A DNA stretch of 64,000 nt from Morganella psychrotolerans (GCF_001676155.1 NZ_LZEW01000001.1:744001-808000); one strand, 5' to 3'; positions 35,837 to 45,479 are shown, counted from the stretch's first letter. Notes: a model not told the origin generated them from the sequence alone. Made by a program: numbers and translations.

Positions 35837-36643
35837 ATGGCCGGACTGAACACGACACAATGGCTGACAGAAACCGATCCTGCACCTATATATCTGATGG
35901 TGAATACACAAGCAAAACCGAATCCGGTTGAAATACTGTATGCAAATGACTGGATTGAGGATGCATTCCGAATTTATGACAGCACCCCACTGGCACATAT
36001 CACAGAGCAAAGCCCCTGGCTTATCCTGTTGAAACAATCATCATATCCGGCACTCGGAAGATTAATGGACAGCGGTGTTTTCAGTGATCCGTCATGGGGC
36101 TGGGCATACCGCAGCAGTCAGTCATTACAGGAAAATCTCGATCACTGGCGTCGCCGTCAGTTAGTTACCCTGAAAGGAAATACCGTTATTCTTCGCCTCG
36201 CTGACAGCCGGGTCGCGGGTATTTTATTTCCGGCAATGAATAAAGAGGACTGGCGGATACTGATGACACCGGTAGCGCGGGTATTAGTTACCACACCAGA
36301 GCTGAAAGCATTTCACTCACTTGCCACTCATTGCGACTTACCTGCACCGGAAATACAACATCTGCCGTTTGAGGTAAAACCACATCTGATCAGGGCATGG
36401 CAACAATCGACACAGGCACTGATATTTTATGCGGATAATATCGCCTGTGAGCTGTGGGAAAACCAGCCGGAAGAAGCCCTTATACTGGATACCCCGGAAG
36501 GTGAGTTAATGCATCGTCTGGATATTTGGTTTCGGCAGCAGTTATCACTTATGACCGATATTAATTTTCTCACTTATGAGGATTTTCTCCGCCATGCAAA
36601 ACATAAGGGATGGATGCCGTCAACTGACGGAGGGATGATGTGA
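35837..36643 (+). CDS. DUF4123 family T6SS effector adaptor
   Basis: A 268-residue protein of the DUF4123 (Tap/TEC) family: PIYLMVNTQAKPNPVEILYA at the N-terminus, SPWLILLKQS, WGWAYRSSQSLQENLDHWRR and ILRLADSRVAGILFPAMN. Such adaptors bind one effector and deliver it to the cognate VgrG; they are not secreted toxins. ATG 35837 lies 1 bp after the vgrG stop, and the last base pairs overlap the effector start (GTGA). That position specifies adaptor-effector pairing. Confidence 0.9.
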   Translation: MAGLNTTQWLTETDPAPIYLMVNTQAKPNPVEILYANDWIEDAFRIYDSTPLAHITEQSPWLILLKQSSYPALGRLMDSGVFSDPSWGWAYRSSQSLQENLDHWRRRQLVTLKGNTVILRLADSRVAGILFPAMNKEDWRILMTPVARVLVTTPELKAFHSLATHCDLPAPEIQHLPFEVKPHLIRAWQQSTQALIFYADNIACELWENQPEEALILDTPEGELMHRLDIWFRQQLSLMTDINFLTYEDFLRHAKHKGWMPSTDGGMM

Positions 36644-38307
36644 GTGAAATAAGGGATTGTATTGATTGTGATAATTACCGTTACTGGCTGGAAATTCAGT
36701 TAACGGATGATGTCGGTCAGCCTCTTGATAATCTGCCGTTTACGCTGAAAGAACGGGGAACGGATAAATCGGTATCCGGTGTAACCGATGAACAGGGGCT
36801 TTTCCGGGCAGAAGGGCTGTCTGCCCGTCCACTGATGCTGACAGCCGATGCTCAGAGCCTGGCGGATAAATTAACAGCTGATAATCCCGGACGCCCTTTG
36901 CCGTATCCGGAAGACTCGCTGAAAAGCTGGTGCCGGACACAGGGGCATATTCTCAATGAGGATAATGTCGCCGGTACGTTCAGTAATGAATTACCTGAAC
37001 GTATTTATGATATGTCTCCACCTCAGATATCCCGCCTCAGTGATTACCGAAACCGGCATGAAGGTTATTTCCTTATCTGGCCATATAGTCACCGGCGGGT
37101 GATTGCCATCCGGCGGATCACTGAAAAAGTCTATGCTAAGTCAGTACAGCGGGGAGCCGGAAATACGGATGCCGGGACTGAGACGGAAAGACTGGATAAT
37201 TTCGGTCAATATCAGACTCAGCCATTACTACCGGATCAACCGGTTGCTGAGGCCGGATTTCCGATCCATTACATGCTTCAGTTAATGGGAAACACGTTAT
37301 CCGGCGGTGCCGCCGGGCAGCCGTATCCCGGTCTTCAGAAGACCCGGCAGAATGATGATGATTTTTTCCAACAGGAAAATTCCCCCCGCAGCGAAATGTC
37401 CGCGCAGTCGCAGCGCAAATTTATACTCACCTTACTTAACACCGTATTGCCTGTCGGGATGTTTATTGCGAAAGAGTACGCCAGTGACTCACTGACCTAT
37501 GACGATCTGGCTGAAAAAGCTAAAAATAATGGTACGGCAACAACCCGTGTCCGGATTAAATATCAGGAAAATACGGCAACCGGCGAACAGGACGTGGTGT
37601 CTTACGCCACAAAAGGCAGTAACGATCAGGTCCGGGTGCGTATGGGTGTTAAGGCGCCGGAATCTGAAGCGGATGAAATCCGGATGAGCAGCCGGGCTTA
37701 CCGTTCGGACGGTCTGCCAACCCCGCAATCACTGGCGACTATTTATAAATTTGCGTTGGATGACGGAAATATTATCTATCTGGGTGTAGATACAGATAAT
37801 AAATTCGTTGAGCTGACATCCTCCACACATCCGGACGAATTCGGCGGACGGGGCTGGCATACCGGCGGAGAAGTTGACAAAATAGATGTCCCGGCAGATA
37901 CCGGTAATCACAATCCGTACCTTCCCGGAAAAACGGACAGCTCCGGCGGATTTCAGGTACATAATAACGGACCGGTGATTCTGACCAGCCCGGCACCGGA
38001 TGAGCAGGGATTTAATGACTATATCCTGATCACACCGATAGCCGATGTTCCGGCGATTTATGTGTATTTGAGTGAGATGGTTGGGGATAATGGAGAAGAA
38101 AAACCGCCCAGTATAAAAGTAGTTAACGATAAATTCTTAAAGAACAATAACATAGATGCTCATCAAATAAAGAAAGATTTTCTTGGCTCTAAGGCTGAAA
38201 TTAAGCATTACGATATTTATGCAGATAAGGATAGTGGTCAGTTATGGATATTCAGGAAAGGTGGTAAAGGTGAAGGTATTCCAACCGGTGAGTTCATTAA
38301 TAAATAA
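36640..38307 (+). CDS. Modular T6SS effector with pyocin-S-like domain and C-terminal toxin
   Basis: A 555-residue effector starting at GTG 36640. Residues about 10-75 form an immunoglobulin-like domain (LEIQLTDDVGQPLDNLPFTL, then GVTDEQGLFRAEGL). A helical middle follows. Residues about 310-480 resemble the S-type pyocin domain (VRVRMGVKAPES at the start, DYILITPIADVPAIYVYLS at the end). The last 60-65 residues (from IKVVNDKF) form a small toxin-like domain with YDIYADKDSGQLWIFRKGGK and GEGIPTG. That tail resembles small basic polymorphic-toxin nucleases, but the fold is not established. The final 200 bp are more AT-rich than the rest, suggesting tail exchange. The next gene is the likely immunity gene. 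Confidence 0.8.
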   Translation: MSEIRDCIDCDNYRYWLEIQLTDDVGQPLDNLPFTLKERGTDKSVSGVTDEQGLFRAEGLSARPLMLTADAQSLADKLTADNPGRPLPYPEDSLKSWCRTQGHILNEDNVAGTFSNELPERIYDMSPPQISRLSDYRNRHEGYFLIWPYSHRRVIAIRRITEKVYAKSVQRGAGNTDAGTETERLDNFGQYQTQPLLPDQPVAEAGFPIHYMLQLMGNTLSGGAAGQPYPGLQKTRQNDDDFFQQENSPRSEMSAQSQRKFILTLLNTVLPVGMFIAKEYASDSLTYDDLAEKAKNNGTATTRVRIKYQENTATGEQDVVSYATKGSNDQVRVRMGVKAPESEADEIRMSSRAYRSDGLPTPQSLATIYKFALDDGNIIYLGVDTDNKFVELTSSTHPDEFGGRGWHTGGEVDKIDVPADTGNHNPYLPGKTDSSGGFQVHNNGPVILTSPAPDEQGFNDYILITPIADVPAIYVYLSEMVGDNGEEKPPSIKVVNDKFLKNNNIDAHQIKKDFLGSKAEIKHYDIYADKDSGQLWIFRKGGKGEGIPTGEFINK

Positions 38308-38318
38308 AGAGTGTTTTT

Positions 38319-38724
38319 ATGAATAAAACAACAGTAAAAGCAGAATTTTCAATTTATGGTGATGATTTTAATCCTGATGAAATAACTGAGTTACTCGGGA
38401 TTTCACCGATGGAAGTAAATTTAAAAGGTACTATTAACGGAACAAGAAAAAAGACCAAGTACAGAAACAAACTGGTCAATATATACAAGGAAAGAAGAAT
38501 CTTATGATGTAAAAGAACAAACAAGAAAAATAATATCAATTTTAAATGATAAGGTCATCATTCTTAACGAAATAAAGAAAAAATATAATATTTCATTTAT
38601 GCTATCTCTTTTGATTGAAGTGGAAAATGGAGAAAAACCAGCAATTTACTGGACGCCAGAAACAAATTACTTTCTGGGGTCAATTGGTGCTGAAAGTTCA
38701 GTTGATATTTATATATATAGCTAG
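38319..38724 (+). pseudogene. DUF4279 putative immunity protein, frameshifted in an A6 run
   Basis: Lies 11 bp after the effector. It begins FSIYGDDFNPDEITELLGIS, typical of DUF4279 proteins, which are common next to polymorphic toxins. The frame stops at 38504-38506. With five A instead of six at 38447-38452 it becomes a continuous protein of 134 residues, whose second half contains the diagnostic RKRPSTETNWSIYT and a final ESSVDIYIYS. If the shift is real, the strain would lack immunity to its own effector, which argues for a sequencing error or read-through. Immunity role is inferred from position. Confidence 0.75.
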
Positions 38725-39282
38725 ATATTGACTATGTGTTAAATTTATCTTTAGCTACATTGTATATTTTTTATGTAATGCCAATAATAATGATGTTGAA
38801 CTGACATCCTCCACAGATCCTGATGAATTCGGCGGACGGGGCTGGCATACCGGCGGAGATATTGACAAAACAGATGTCCTGTTGACACCGGTAAAGAAAT
38901 GGTCTGGTTCCGGATGCAGGATTACAACCGGAAAACGCTAATCAGGACTGTTTCAGATAAAGAAAAATGGACAACACTATCAGCCCGAATTGCTGATTTT
39001 TTATTTACCGATTGTTTTTTAAGATATTTTACATCATCGGCATTTGTATCATCTTATTTTCAGTCATTTTACTTTCAGTTTTATGAAGTTATTCGTGAAA
39101 ATCATTATATCTATTTTAATATATTGTATGAACATAACCAACATCATCTTCTTCCGAAAAAAGCACTGTTACTTAATAATAAGTTAATGAAATAATAAGA
39201 TGGTTCTAGTATTTCATAAAATTCAAATGAGGTATCTTCCGTGAAAATATATTAAAAATGAACACCACAGGGATATTTTCAG
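38725..39282. other. AT-rich remnant region between the T6SS island and ABC operon
   Basis: This holds the decayed effector fragment (38796-38894), then an open frame (38899-39195) that starts in frame with the shifted fragment (DTGKEMVWFRMQDYNRKTL) and soon becomes low-complexity aromatic sequence. I read it as the degraded tail of another effector allele, not a live gene. Promoter sequence for the ABC operon should lie in the last 100 bp. Confidence 0.5.
38796..38894 (+). repeat. Displaced duplicate of the effector pyocin-domain segment
   Basis: Nearly matches 37808-37907 inside the effector; the shared stretch includes GAATTCGGCGGACGGGGCTG. In frame both read ELTSST-PDEFGGRGWHTGG. The copy is one base shorter (99 versus 100 bp), shifting its frame after DV. 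It is a partial second effector module downstream of the immunity gene, as expected from toxin-cassette recombination. Confidence 0.85.
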
Positions 39283-39984
39283 ATGTATGCAGTAGAAATG
39301 GAGAATGTTCATAAAAGCTATTTTCTCGGAAAAATCCGTGAGACAGCATTAAGAGATATTAGCCTTAATATTACTTCGCAGTGTTTTACTGTATTGTCCG
39401 GAAAATCCGGCAGCGGAAAAACGACATTACTTAATTTAATCGGTGGACTAGATACTCCGGATGACGGACATATTACGATTGCCGGTCATGCAATGAATAA
39501 AATGAATGATAACCAGCGCAGTACATTCAGAGAACAGCATTTAGGGTTTATTTTTCAGAATTTCAATTTAATTCCGGTCTTGACGGCCTATGAAAATATT
39601 GAGATTCCACTAATCCTGCAGGGGTGTCCTCCGGCAAAACGCAGGCTGGCAGTGATGGCAATGTTAGAAAATGTCGGTCTTGAAAATAAAATAAACTCTC
39701 TCCCTAATCAGCTTTCAGGGGGACAGCGGCAACGCGTTGCAATTGCCCGCGCACTGATCCATAAACCCGTATTAGTCCTGGCTGATGAACCGACTGCTAA
39801 CCTCGACAGTAAAACGAGTAAATCAATTTTACAGCTTTTGAGAGAGCTGCAGACCGAATATAAAACATCGGTTGTTTTTTCGTCGCATGATCCGCTGGTA
39901 CTTTCAGCAGCAGATGATATTTATTTAATTAATGACGGTATGGTTACCCATCAAATCCGGGATATGACTGATGCAAACAACTAA
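39283..39984 (+). CDS. MacB/LolD-type ABC transporter ATPase
   Basis: A 233-residue ATPase. Walker [10 protein letters not shown] (residues 40-48), Q-loop [19 protein letters not shown], signature LSGGQRQR (144-151), Walker [13 protein letters not shown] (164-175), H-loop SSHD. The Q-loop and size identify the LolD/MacB mechanotransmission class, which works with FtsX-type permeases to extract lipids, lipoproteins or peptides rather than to import. The coding end overlaps the permease start by 14 bp. First gene of the operon with the permease, LolA-like and barrel genes. Confidence 0.92.
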   Translation: MYAVEMENVHKSYFLGKIRETALRDISLNITSQCFTVLSGKSGSGKTTLLNLIGGLDTPDDGHITIAGHAMNKMNDNQRSTFREQHLGFIFQNFNLIPVLTAYENIEIPLILQGCPPAKRRLAVMAMLENVGLENKINSLPNQLSGGQRQRVAIARALIHKPVLVLADEPTANLDSKTSKSILQLLRELQTEYKTSVVFSSHDPLVLSAADDIYLINDGMVTHQIRDMTDANN

Positions 39985-41356
39985 ACTTGCTCTGCGCAAT
40001 CTTCTCCGGAACAGACGGCGTACCTGTTCTACATTATGTGCGATTATTATCGGTGCGGTCAGTATTCTGCTATTTGGTGGATATAATCATTCTATTGAAT
40101 ACAGTCTGAGGACCACCTTTATCCGTGATATCGGTCATCTTCAGATTCAGCATAAAGATTATTTTCTTCAGGGTATTGCGAATCCTCAGGAATACAGTAT
40201 CCGCCGCTACCAGGCTATTATTGATGCCATTTCCACAGACCCCGTATTAAGCCCGATGATTAATGTCAGCGCGCCTGTTCTTCTGATGAACGGAATTGCG
40301 GGTAACTATTCTGCCGGTACATCCCGGCCGGTATTAATTTATGGCACCGATGCAGTCAGTCAGCAGAAATTATCTCAGTGGGACGAATACCAGTTGGGTA
40401 AAGATATTCGTGCGCGCAATGCACTGGATAAATCAATTAGTGATGCCGGATTAACCGGGAATGGCCTGAGTCGGCTGCTGAAATTAGACGAGCCGGAAAA
40501 TAGCCATATTACCGGTACCCGCCGGACTGATACCACTGCGGATGCGCTGCCTGATGATCTCGCTGAGTTGGTTCAGGATACCCGTGGTCAACGCAAAACC
40601 GGGGCGGGAAAATATATCGAATTGCTGGCAGCGTCTGCTAACGGCGCCCCCAATATTGTCAGAATTAACGTTACCGGTCACCAGCCGCAGGCGGCTCGTG
40701 AGCTGGATGACAGCTATGTGAATATTCACCTGAAACAGGCACAGCAGCTTTTATTCGGACAGGGTGAACCGGGTGTCACCGCGATTGTTCTGCAACTTAA
40801 TCATTATGACCAAATGGATGAAGCCAGAACGCGCTTACAGCAGTTGCTGACTGAAATATCGGCTGATGAACCGCTGGCAGTGCTGGATTTTATGCAGTTG
40901 CAACCACTGTATAATCAAATTCTGGCCATGTTCGGAAAGTTATTCAATTTCCTGCTGGTGATTATTCTCTGTATTACGTTATTTACTGTCGGTAATACGA
41001 TGAGTATGGCCGTTCTGGAGCGGACAGTTGAAATTGGTACGCTGAGGGCTATCGGATTAAAACAGCGGGATATTCAGAGCATGTTTCTTAATGAAGGTAT
41101 TCTTCTGGGGATTATAGGTTCTGTCACCGGGGTTATTTCCGCTCTTATCATTGCTTATATTATCAATCTCTCCGGTCTGACCTGGCAGCCCCCGGGTGTT
41201 ATTGCCCCGATTCCTATCCGGATAAAAGTATGGGGTGAACCGCTGATGGTTGCCGGTGTTATCGGAACGCTGATGGTTGCCGCCGTATTTTCTTCCTGGT
41301 GGCCATCAAGAAGAGCCGCGGTTGTCTCTATTGTTCAGGCATTACGATATACATAA
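39971..41356 (+). CDS. FtsX/MacB-type ABC permease
   Basis: A 461-residue permease with the four-helix MacB/LolCE topology: one N-terminal helix (TCSTLCAIIIGAVSILLFGG), a periplasmic domain of about 270 residues, then three C-terminal helices (FNFLLVIILCITLFTVGNTM; GILLGIIGSVTGVISALIIA; LMVAGVIGTLMVAAVFSSWW). The coupling motif is VEIGTLRAIGLKQRDI. LolC/LolE pass lipoproteins to LolA; MacB pushes substrates to TolC. The LolA-like gene that follows supports the first type of mechanism. An ERIC element separates the two genes. Confidence 0.92.
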   Translation: MQTTKLALRNLLRNRRRTCSTLCAIIIGAVSILLFGGYNHSIEYSLRTTFIRDIGHLQIQHKDYFLQGIANPQEYSIRRYQAIIDAISTDPVLSPMINVSAPVLLMNGIAGNYSAGTSRPVLIYGTDAVSQQKLSQWDEYQLGKDIRARNALDKSISDAGLTGNGLSRLLKLDEPENSHITGTRRTDTTADALPDDLAELVQDTRGQRKTGAGKYIELLAASANGAPNIVRINVTGHQPQAARELDDSYVNIHLKQAQQLLFGQGEPGVTAIVLQLNHYDQMDEARTRLQQLLTEISADEPLAVLDFMQLQPLYNQILAMFGKLFNFLLVIILCITLFTVGNTMSMAVLERTVEIGTLRAIGLKQRDIQSMFLNEGILLGIIGSVTGVISALIIAYIINLSGLTWQPPGVIAPIPIRIKVWGEPLMVAGVIGTLMVAAVFSSWWPSRRAAVVSIVQALRYT

Positions 41357-41361
41357 TGCAA

Positions 41362-41422
41362 TATACCCAACGTCATTCAGGATGCAGCCAACGAATCCGC
41401 AGTTTGAATGAATAAGGGTATA
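41362..41422. repeat. ERIC-type repeat, 61-bp form, inside the ABC operon
   Basis: TATACCCAACGTCATTCAGG to GAATGAATAAGGGTATA. It occupies the 101-bp gap between the permease and LolA-like genes; in the transcript it would form a stem-loop that could alter stability or processing between the two. Confidence 0.9.
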
Positions 41423-41457
41423 AAAAAAATTAATCAGATCACAGGACGTAATATACC

Positions 41458-42250
41458 ATGATATTTCAGACAAAATGGTCCGCCCCGTTGTGCCTCGCAT
41501 TTGTATTTTTATTTGCAGGAATACGCCCGGCGCTGGCAGATATAAATGCGCAGGATATTCTGAAGAGAAGCGACATTGTCCGCAATCCGCAGCAACCATT
41601 CACGCTGGTCACAACATTAATCAGCTATAAAAATGGCACTCAGCATGAAAAAAAGTGAACTGCGGCTTTATTCCCGCCCGGATCCTCACGGCGGACAGTA
41701 TCACAGCCTGCTGCGGTTTATCAGCCCGCAACGTGATGTGGGAAAACTGACATTAAAAAGCGGGCGCGACCTCTGGTTGTATGATCCTAACAGCAAAGCC
41801 AGTGTGCCTATCTCACCACAGCAGCGGTTGTTAGGTCAGGCATCAAATGGTGATGTTGTGACGGCAAACTGGGCGGCAGATTACAGTGCGGCAATTATAG
41901 CGGAAGAAACTATTCAGGATGGATATAAACAGGATCGTGAATGTTATCGTCTGCATTTAACTGCAACGAATCCGGATGCTGCATATCCGTCCATGGAGCT
42001 GTGGGTCGATAAAACCAATTTTAAGAGCCTGAAAGCTGAGTTTTATGCCGTTAACGGTAGTCTTCTGAAAACCACTTTTTACCGGCGCTATGAAGAAGTC
42101 TTAGGCGGAGAGAGACCCACTGAAGCGGTAATTATTGATGGTATGAATTCGCAGTTGGTGACGGTTATCCGTAATCAGCAATTTGAATGGCGTGATGTGC
42201 CGGAGTCCTGGTTCCAGCGTGATTTTTTACCACATATCAGGGATGACTGA
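41458..42250 (+). pseudogene. LolA-like outer-membrane lipoprotein-sorting protein, frameshifted in an A7 run
   Basis: A periplasmic protein of the LolA_like (PF17131) type. The signal peptide ends near RPALA-DIN; then DINAQDILKRSDIVRNP, RFISPQRDVGKLTLKSGRDL, WLYDPNSKASVPISPQQRLL and WFQRDFLPHI, all family features. The half-barrel of LolA-fold proteins shields acyl chains in transit. Translation stops at 41656-41658; with six A instead of seven (41648-41654) it reads through as about 263 residues. It is 3 bp from the barrel gene, consistent with a carrier from permease to outer membrane. Confidence 0.83.
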
Positions 42251-42253
42251 TTT

Positions 42254-43532
42254 ATGTGGAAGCATCACAGTTACCTGATTGCCGGTGTATCCTGTCTTGC
42301 AGGCAGTGCATTATTGCCGGCGGTGGCTGCTGAGGGCATGGATACGTCGGTATTGCAGGCGCTCGATCTTGCGGATAATACCGTCTTTGAAAAGGCGGAA
42401 AACAGCGCATTATCCTTGTTTACAGAAGCCGCTACGGTGATAAATGAGGCAGGCAGCAATGTGCAGCGCCTGTCTCTGGATCTGCGCCTGGATACTCAGC
42501 TGTTCCCCTCAGGATCTGATAAGGTCCGGTTTGTCTTATCCAACCGGACGGATAGCCGTTTTTTTGGTGCACTGGGGCATAACGGGAATGTCAATGTACT
42601 CAGGGAAGCCTATATCAGTTATAAAATGTCATCCGTGACTATCGTGGATGCCGGGCGTATTAATACGCGTTATGGTGTGGCTCTGGGTTATAACGACGGA
42701 TTTTCTTGGCAGGAATACGGTCAGGTCAGCTATTTCTGCTGATCCTGAAAGTTTGCGTACCAACCGGCTGGGTAATGTCATGATCCGGCTTCAGCAGTTC
42801 TGGGATAAGGCTGCCGTAACCGCCATTATTTCACCAAAGCTCGGGGATAAACCGAATAAAGCTGCGTTCAGTCCTGACTGGGGCGCCAGTAACCCTGAAG
42901 ACCGCCTGTTGTTATCAGCAAGCTATAAATTCGGGGATAATTTTAATCCTCAGGCTATCTATTATCACGAGGCCGGCAGCCAGCCGCAGTTCGGGCTTAA
43001 TGTCTCACGGGTTCTCAGTCGTTCCGTATTGATGTACACGGAGTGGGCCGGTGGTCGGCAGCCACTGGCATGGCAGAAAGCCTTACCGGAAAATCAGCAG
43101 GAAACCAGGTGGCGTAACCGTGCCGCAATCGGCACAACCTGGACGAGCGATAACCAACTGACATTGCGCCTGGAAGGGCATTACAACGGCAGTGCGGATA
43201 ATAAAAAAGCGGCAGATCAGTTATCGCGGATCCCTCCGTCCGTGCTGAATCCGGCCGATCTGACCAATAAAATGCCGGATATTATGGCATCACGCAAATC
43301 CGTGTTATTCCAGGTCTACCAGAAAGATATTATTGATAATTATGATGTTAACCTGATTTTGCAACGCGACCTGCAACAACATAAAAACATGGGTTTTGCT
43401 GAGATACGCCGACATTTCGGTTCTGCGGATGTTGCTGTGCAGTGGCAGAAAACCTATGCACTGAAAGAAAACGACGGGTTTGATGTCAGGCCTGAGCAGC
43501 GCTGGCAGCTATCGGTTAATTATTATTTTTAA
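42254..43532 (+). pseudogene. Outer-membrane beta-barrel protein, frameshifted near 42695
   Basis: A predicted outer-membrane protein with a Sec signal (cleavage near VAA-EGM) and amphipathic strands throughout (RLSLDLRLDTQLF; DVAVQWQKTYAL), ending VNYYF with the terminal Phe used as a Bam signal. The frame breaks at about 42692-42696 and stops at 42740-42742; restoring GYN-TDFLGRNT gives about 425 residues. Around the break, NPTDFLGRNT would be expected, so two bases may be missing or one is extra. The barrel resembles DUF1302-like proteins that accompany LolA-fold proteins. Family assignment is tentative. Confidence 0.75.
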
Positions 43533-43533
43533 A

Positions 43534-43594
43534 TATACCCTTATTCATTCAAACCGCAGGTTCGTTGGCTGCATCCTGAATGACGTTGGGTATA
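43534..43594. repeat. ERIC-type repeat, 61-bp form
   Basis: TATACCCTTATTCATTCAAA to GAATGACGTTGGGTATA, starting 1 bp after the barrel gene stop codon. It has the same sequence and orientation as the copy at 49121-49181. Confidence 0.9.
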
Positions 43595-43616
43595 AACCGT
43601 ATTTCCCCTGAATGAA

Positions 43617-43653
43617 AACAAGACGCCCGATGATGTTCATCGGGCGTCTTGTT
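43617..43653. terminator. Bidirectional terminator between barrel gene and ybiT
   Basis: A perfect 17-bp stem AACAAGACGCCCGATGA (43617-43633), loop TGT, TCATCGGGCGTCTTGTT (43637-43653). It serves the ABC-LolA operon on plus and ybiT on minus. Confidence 0.88.
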
Positions 43654-43684
43654 ATTGAAAAGCGGTCAGACTATATCAGCTTGA

Positions 43685-45292
43685 TCAGCTTGCCGATGAT
43701 TCAATGCCCTGGCTGCGCAGGTATTCATCATACGTCCCGGTGAAGTCGACAACTTTTTCCGGGGTGATTTCGATGATGCGGGTTGCCAGTGAACTGACGA
43801 ACTCACGGTCATGGGAAACAAAGACCAATGTTCCCTGATATAACTCAAGCGCCATATTCAGAGATTCAATGGATTCCATGTCGAGGTGGTTAGTCGGCTC
43901 ATCCATAATCAGAATGTTCGGCTTGGTCATCATCAGCTTACCGAATAACATCCGGCCTTTTTCACCTCCGGACAGTACCTGGACAGGTTTTTTGATATCA
44001 TCCTGGGAGAACAGCAGACGCCCGAGCACACCGCGTACAGACTGCTCATCATCACCAGCCTGCATCCACAGGCTCATCCAGTCGAAAACTGTCATATTGA
44101 CTTCAAAATCAGCCCCATGATCCTGACCATAATAGCCGATAGCCGCATTCTCAGACCATTTGTAGCGACCTGCATCCGGTGTCAGTTCACCGACAAGCAT
44201 TTTCATCAGTGTGGTTTTACCGACACCATTCATACCCAGAACGGCAATTTTTTCGCCCACTTCAACCATCATATTGATGTTTTTGAACAGTGGCGGGTTG
44301 TTATCATACCCTTTGGTCAGGTTTTCCACTTCCAGCGCATTACGGAACAGTTTTTTATCCTGATCAAAGCGGATAAACGGATTCTGGCGGCTGGAAGCTT
44401 TTACTTCTGCCAGCTGAATTTTATCTATCTGTTTGGCGCGGGAGGTTGCCTGGCGTGATTTGGAGGCATTTGCACTGAAACGGCTGACAAATGACTGCAA
44501 TTCATTGATTTGTGCTTTTTTCTTCGCGTTATCCGCTAACAGACGCTCACGGGACTGTGTGGCGGCAAACATGTATTCATCATAGTTACCCGGATGCACA
44601 TTCAGGCTGCCGTAGTCCAGATCCGCCATGTGTGTACACACCATATTGAGGAAGTGACGGTCATGGGAAATAATGATCATGGTACTGTTACGGGCGTTCA
44701 GCGTCTGCTCAAGCCAGCGGATAGTATCGATATCCAGGTTATTCGTCGGCTCATCGAGCAGCAGAATATCCGGGTCAGCAAACAGTGCCTGGGCTAATAA
44801 AACGCGCAGTTTCCAGCCCGGAGCGACTTCGCTCATCGGGCCGCTGTGTTGCTCCAGCGGAATACCCACACCCAGCAATAATTCACCGGCGCGGGATTCG
44901 ACAGTATAGCCATCCATTTCGGCAAACTGTACTTCCAGATCAGCCACACGCATGCCATCTTCTTCGCTCATTTCCGGCAGATTATAGATGCGGTCGCGTT
45001 CCTGTTTGACTTCCCACAGCTCGCTGTGACCCATGATCACGGTATCAAGCACGCTGAATTCTTCATAAGCAAACTGATCCTGCTTCAGTTTACCCAGGCG
45101 CTCATTCGGGTCGAGGAAGACATTCCCGCCGGACGGAGTGAGTTCGCCGCCGAGAATTTTCATAAAGGTGGATTTACCACTGCCGTTCGCGCCGATCAAG
45201 CCGTAGCGATTGCCGCCGCCGAATTTTACAGAGATGTTTTCAAACAGCGGCTTAGCGCCGAACTGCATCGTGATATTATTGCTGATTAACAA
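43685..45292 (-). CDS. ybiT: ABC-F family ATPase YbiT
   Basis: A 535-residue ABC-F protein that matches E. coli YbiT nearly throughout by recall. Two ATPase cassettes: Walker [10 protein letters not shown] (34-42) and GMNGVGKTT in the second half; Walker [16 protein letters not shown] and [15 protein letters not shown]; the interdomain linker holds [24 protein letters not shown] proteins act on ribosomes rather than as transporters. The start is TTG 45292 (MLISNNITM), where the E. coli homologue also begins; no ATG fits. It is a single gene ending at a strong terminator. Confidence 0.95.
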   Translation of the reverse strand: MLISNNITMQFGAKPLFENISVKFGGGNRYGLIGANGSGKSTFMKILGGELTPSGGNVFLDPNERLGKLKQDQFAYEEFSVLDTVIMGHSELWEVKQERDRIYNLPEMSEEDGMRVADLEVQFAEMDGYTVESRAGELLLGVGIPLEQHSGPMSEVAPGWKLRVLLAQALFADPDILLLDEPTNNLDIDTIRWLEQTLNARNSTMIIISHDRHFLNMVCTHMADLDYGSLNVHPGNYDEYMFAATQSRERLLADNAKKKAQINELQSFVSRFSANASKSRQATSRAKQIDKIQLAEVKASSRQNPFIRFDQDKKLFRNALEVENLTKGYDNNPPLFKNINMMVEVGEKIAVLGMNGVGKTTLMKMLVGELTPDAGRYKWSENAAIGYYGQDHGADFEVNMTVFDWMSLWMQAGDDEQSVRGVLGRLLFSQDDIKKPVQVLSGGEKGRMLFGKLMMTKPNILIMDEPTNHLDMESIESLNMALELYQGTLVFVSHDREFVSSLATRIIEITPEKVVDFTGTYDEYLRSQGIESSAS

Positions 45293-45479
45293 GACGAATA
45301 CTCATTAGTTGAAATTGAAAAAGGAAACGGCGGGCATTATGCCACAAATTAAACGCGAACTCACCGGTGTATAAAAAAAAAGGCGGGGCATGAGCGGAAA
45401 AATGCAAAACAAAATTGATAAATAATGGATTCTCTGGTGAAGTTGTCCCGGGGTTTCTGTAAGAGAAGCCCGTCGGGTA

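Noticed and set aside
38899-39195. Open frame that could be a second immunity protein
   Set aside because: It continues in frame from the shifted effector fragment and turns into low-complexity aromatic sequence; no start signal.
41458-41658. A separate small secreted protein of 66 residues
   Set aside because: Its sequence is the N-terminus of the LolA-like protein, cut by one extra A; the next frame continues the same family.
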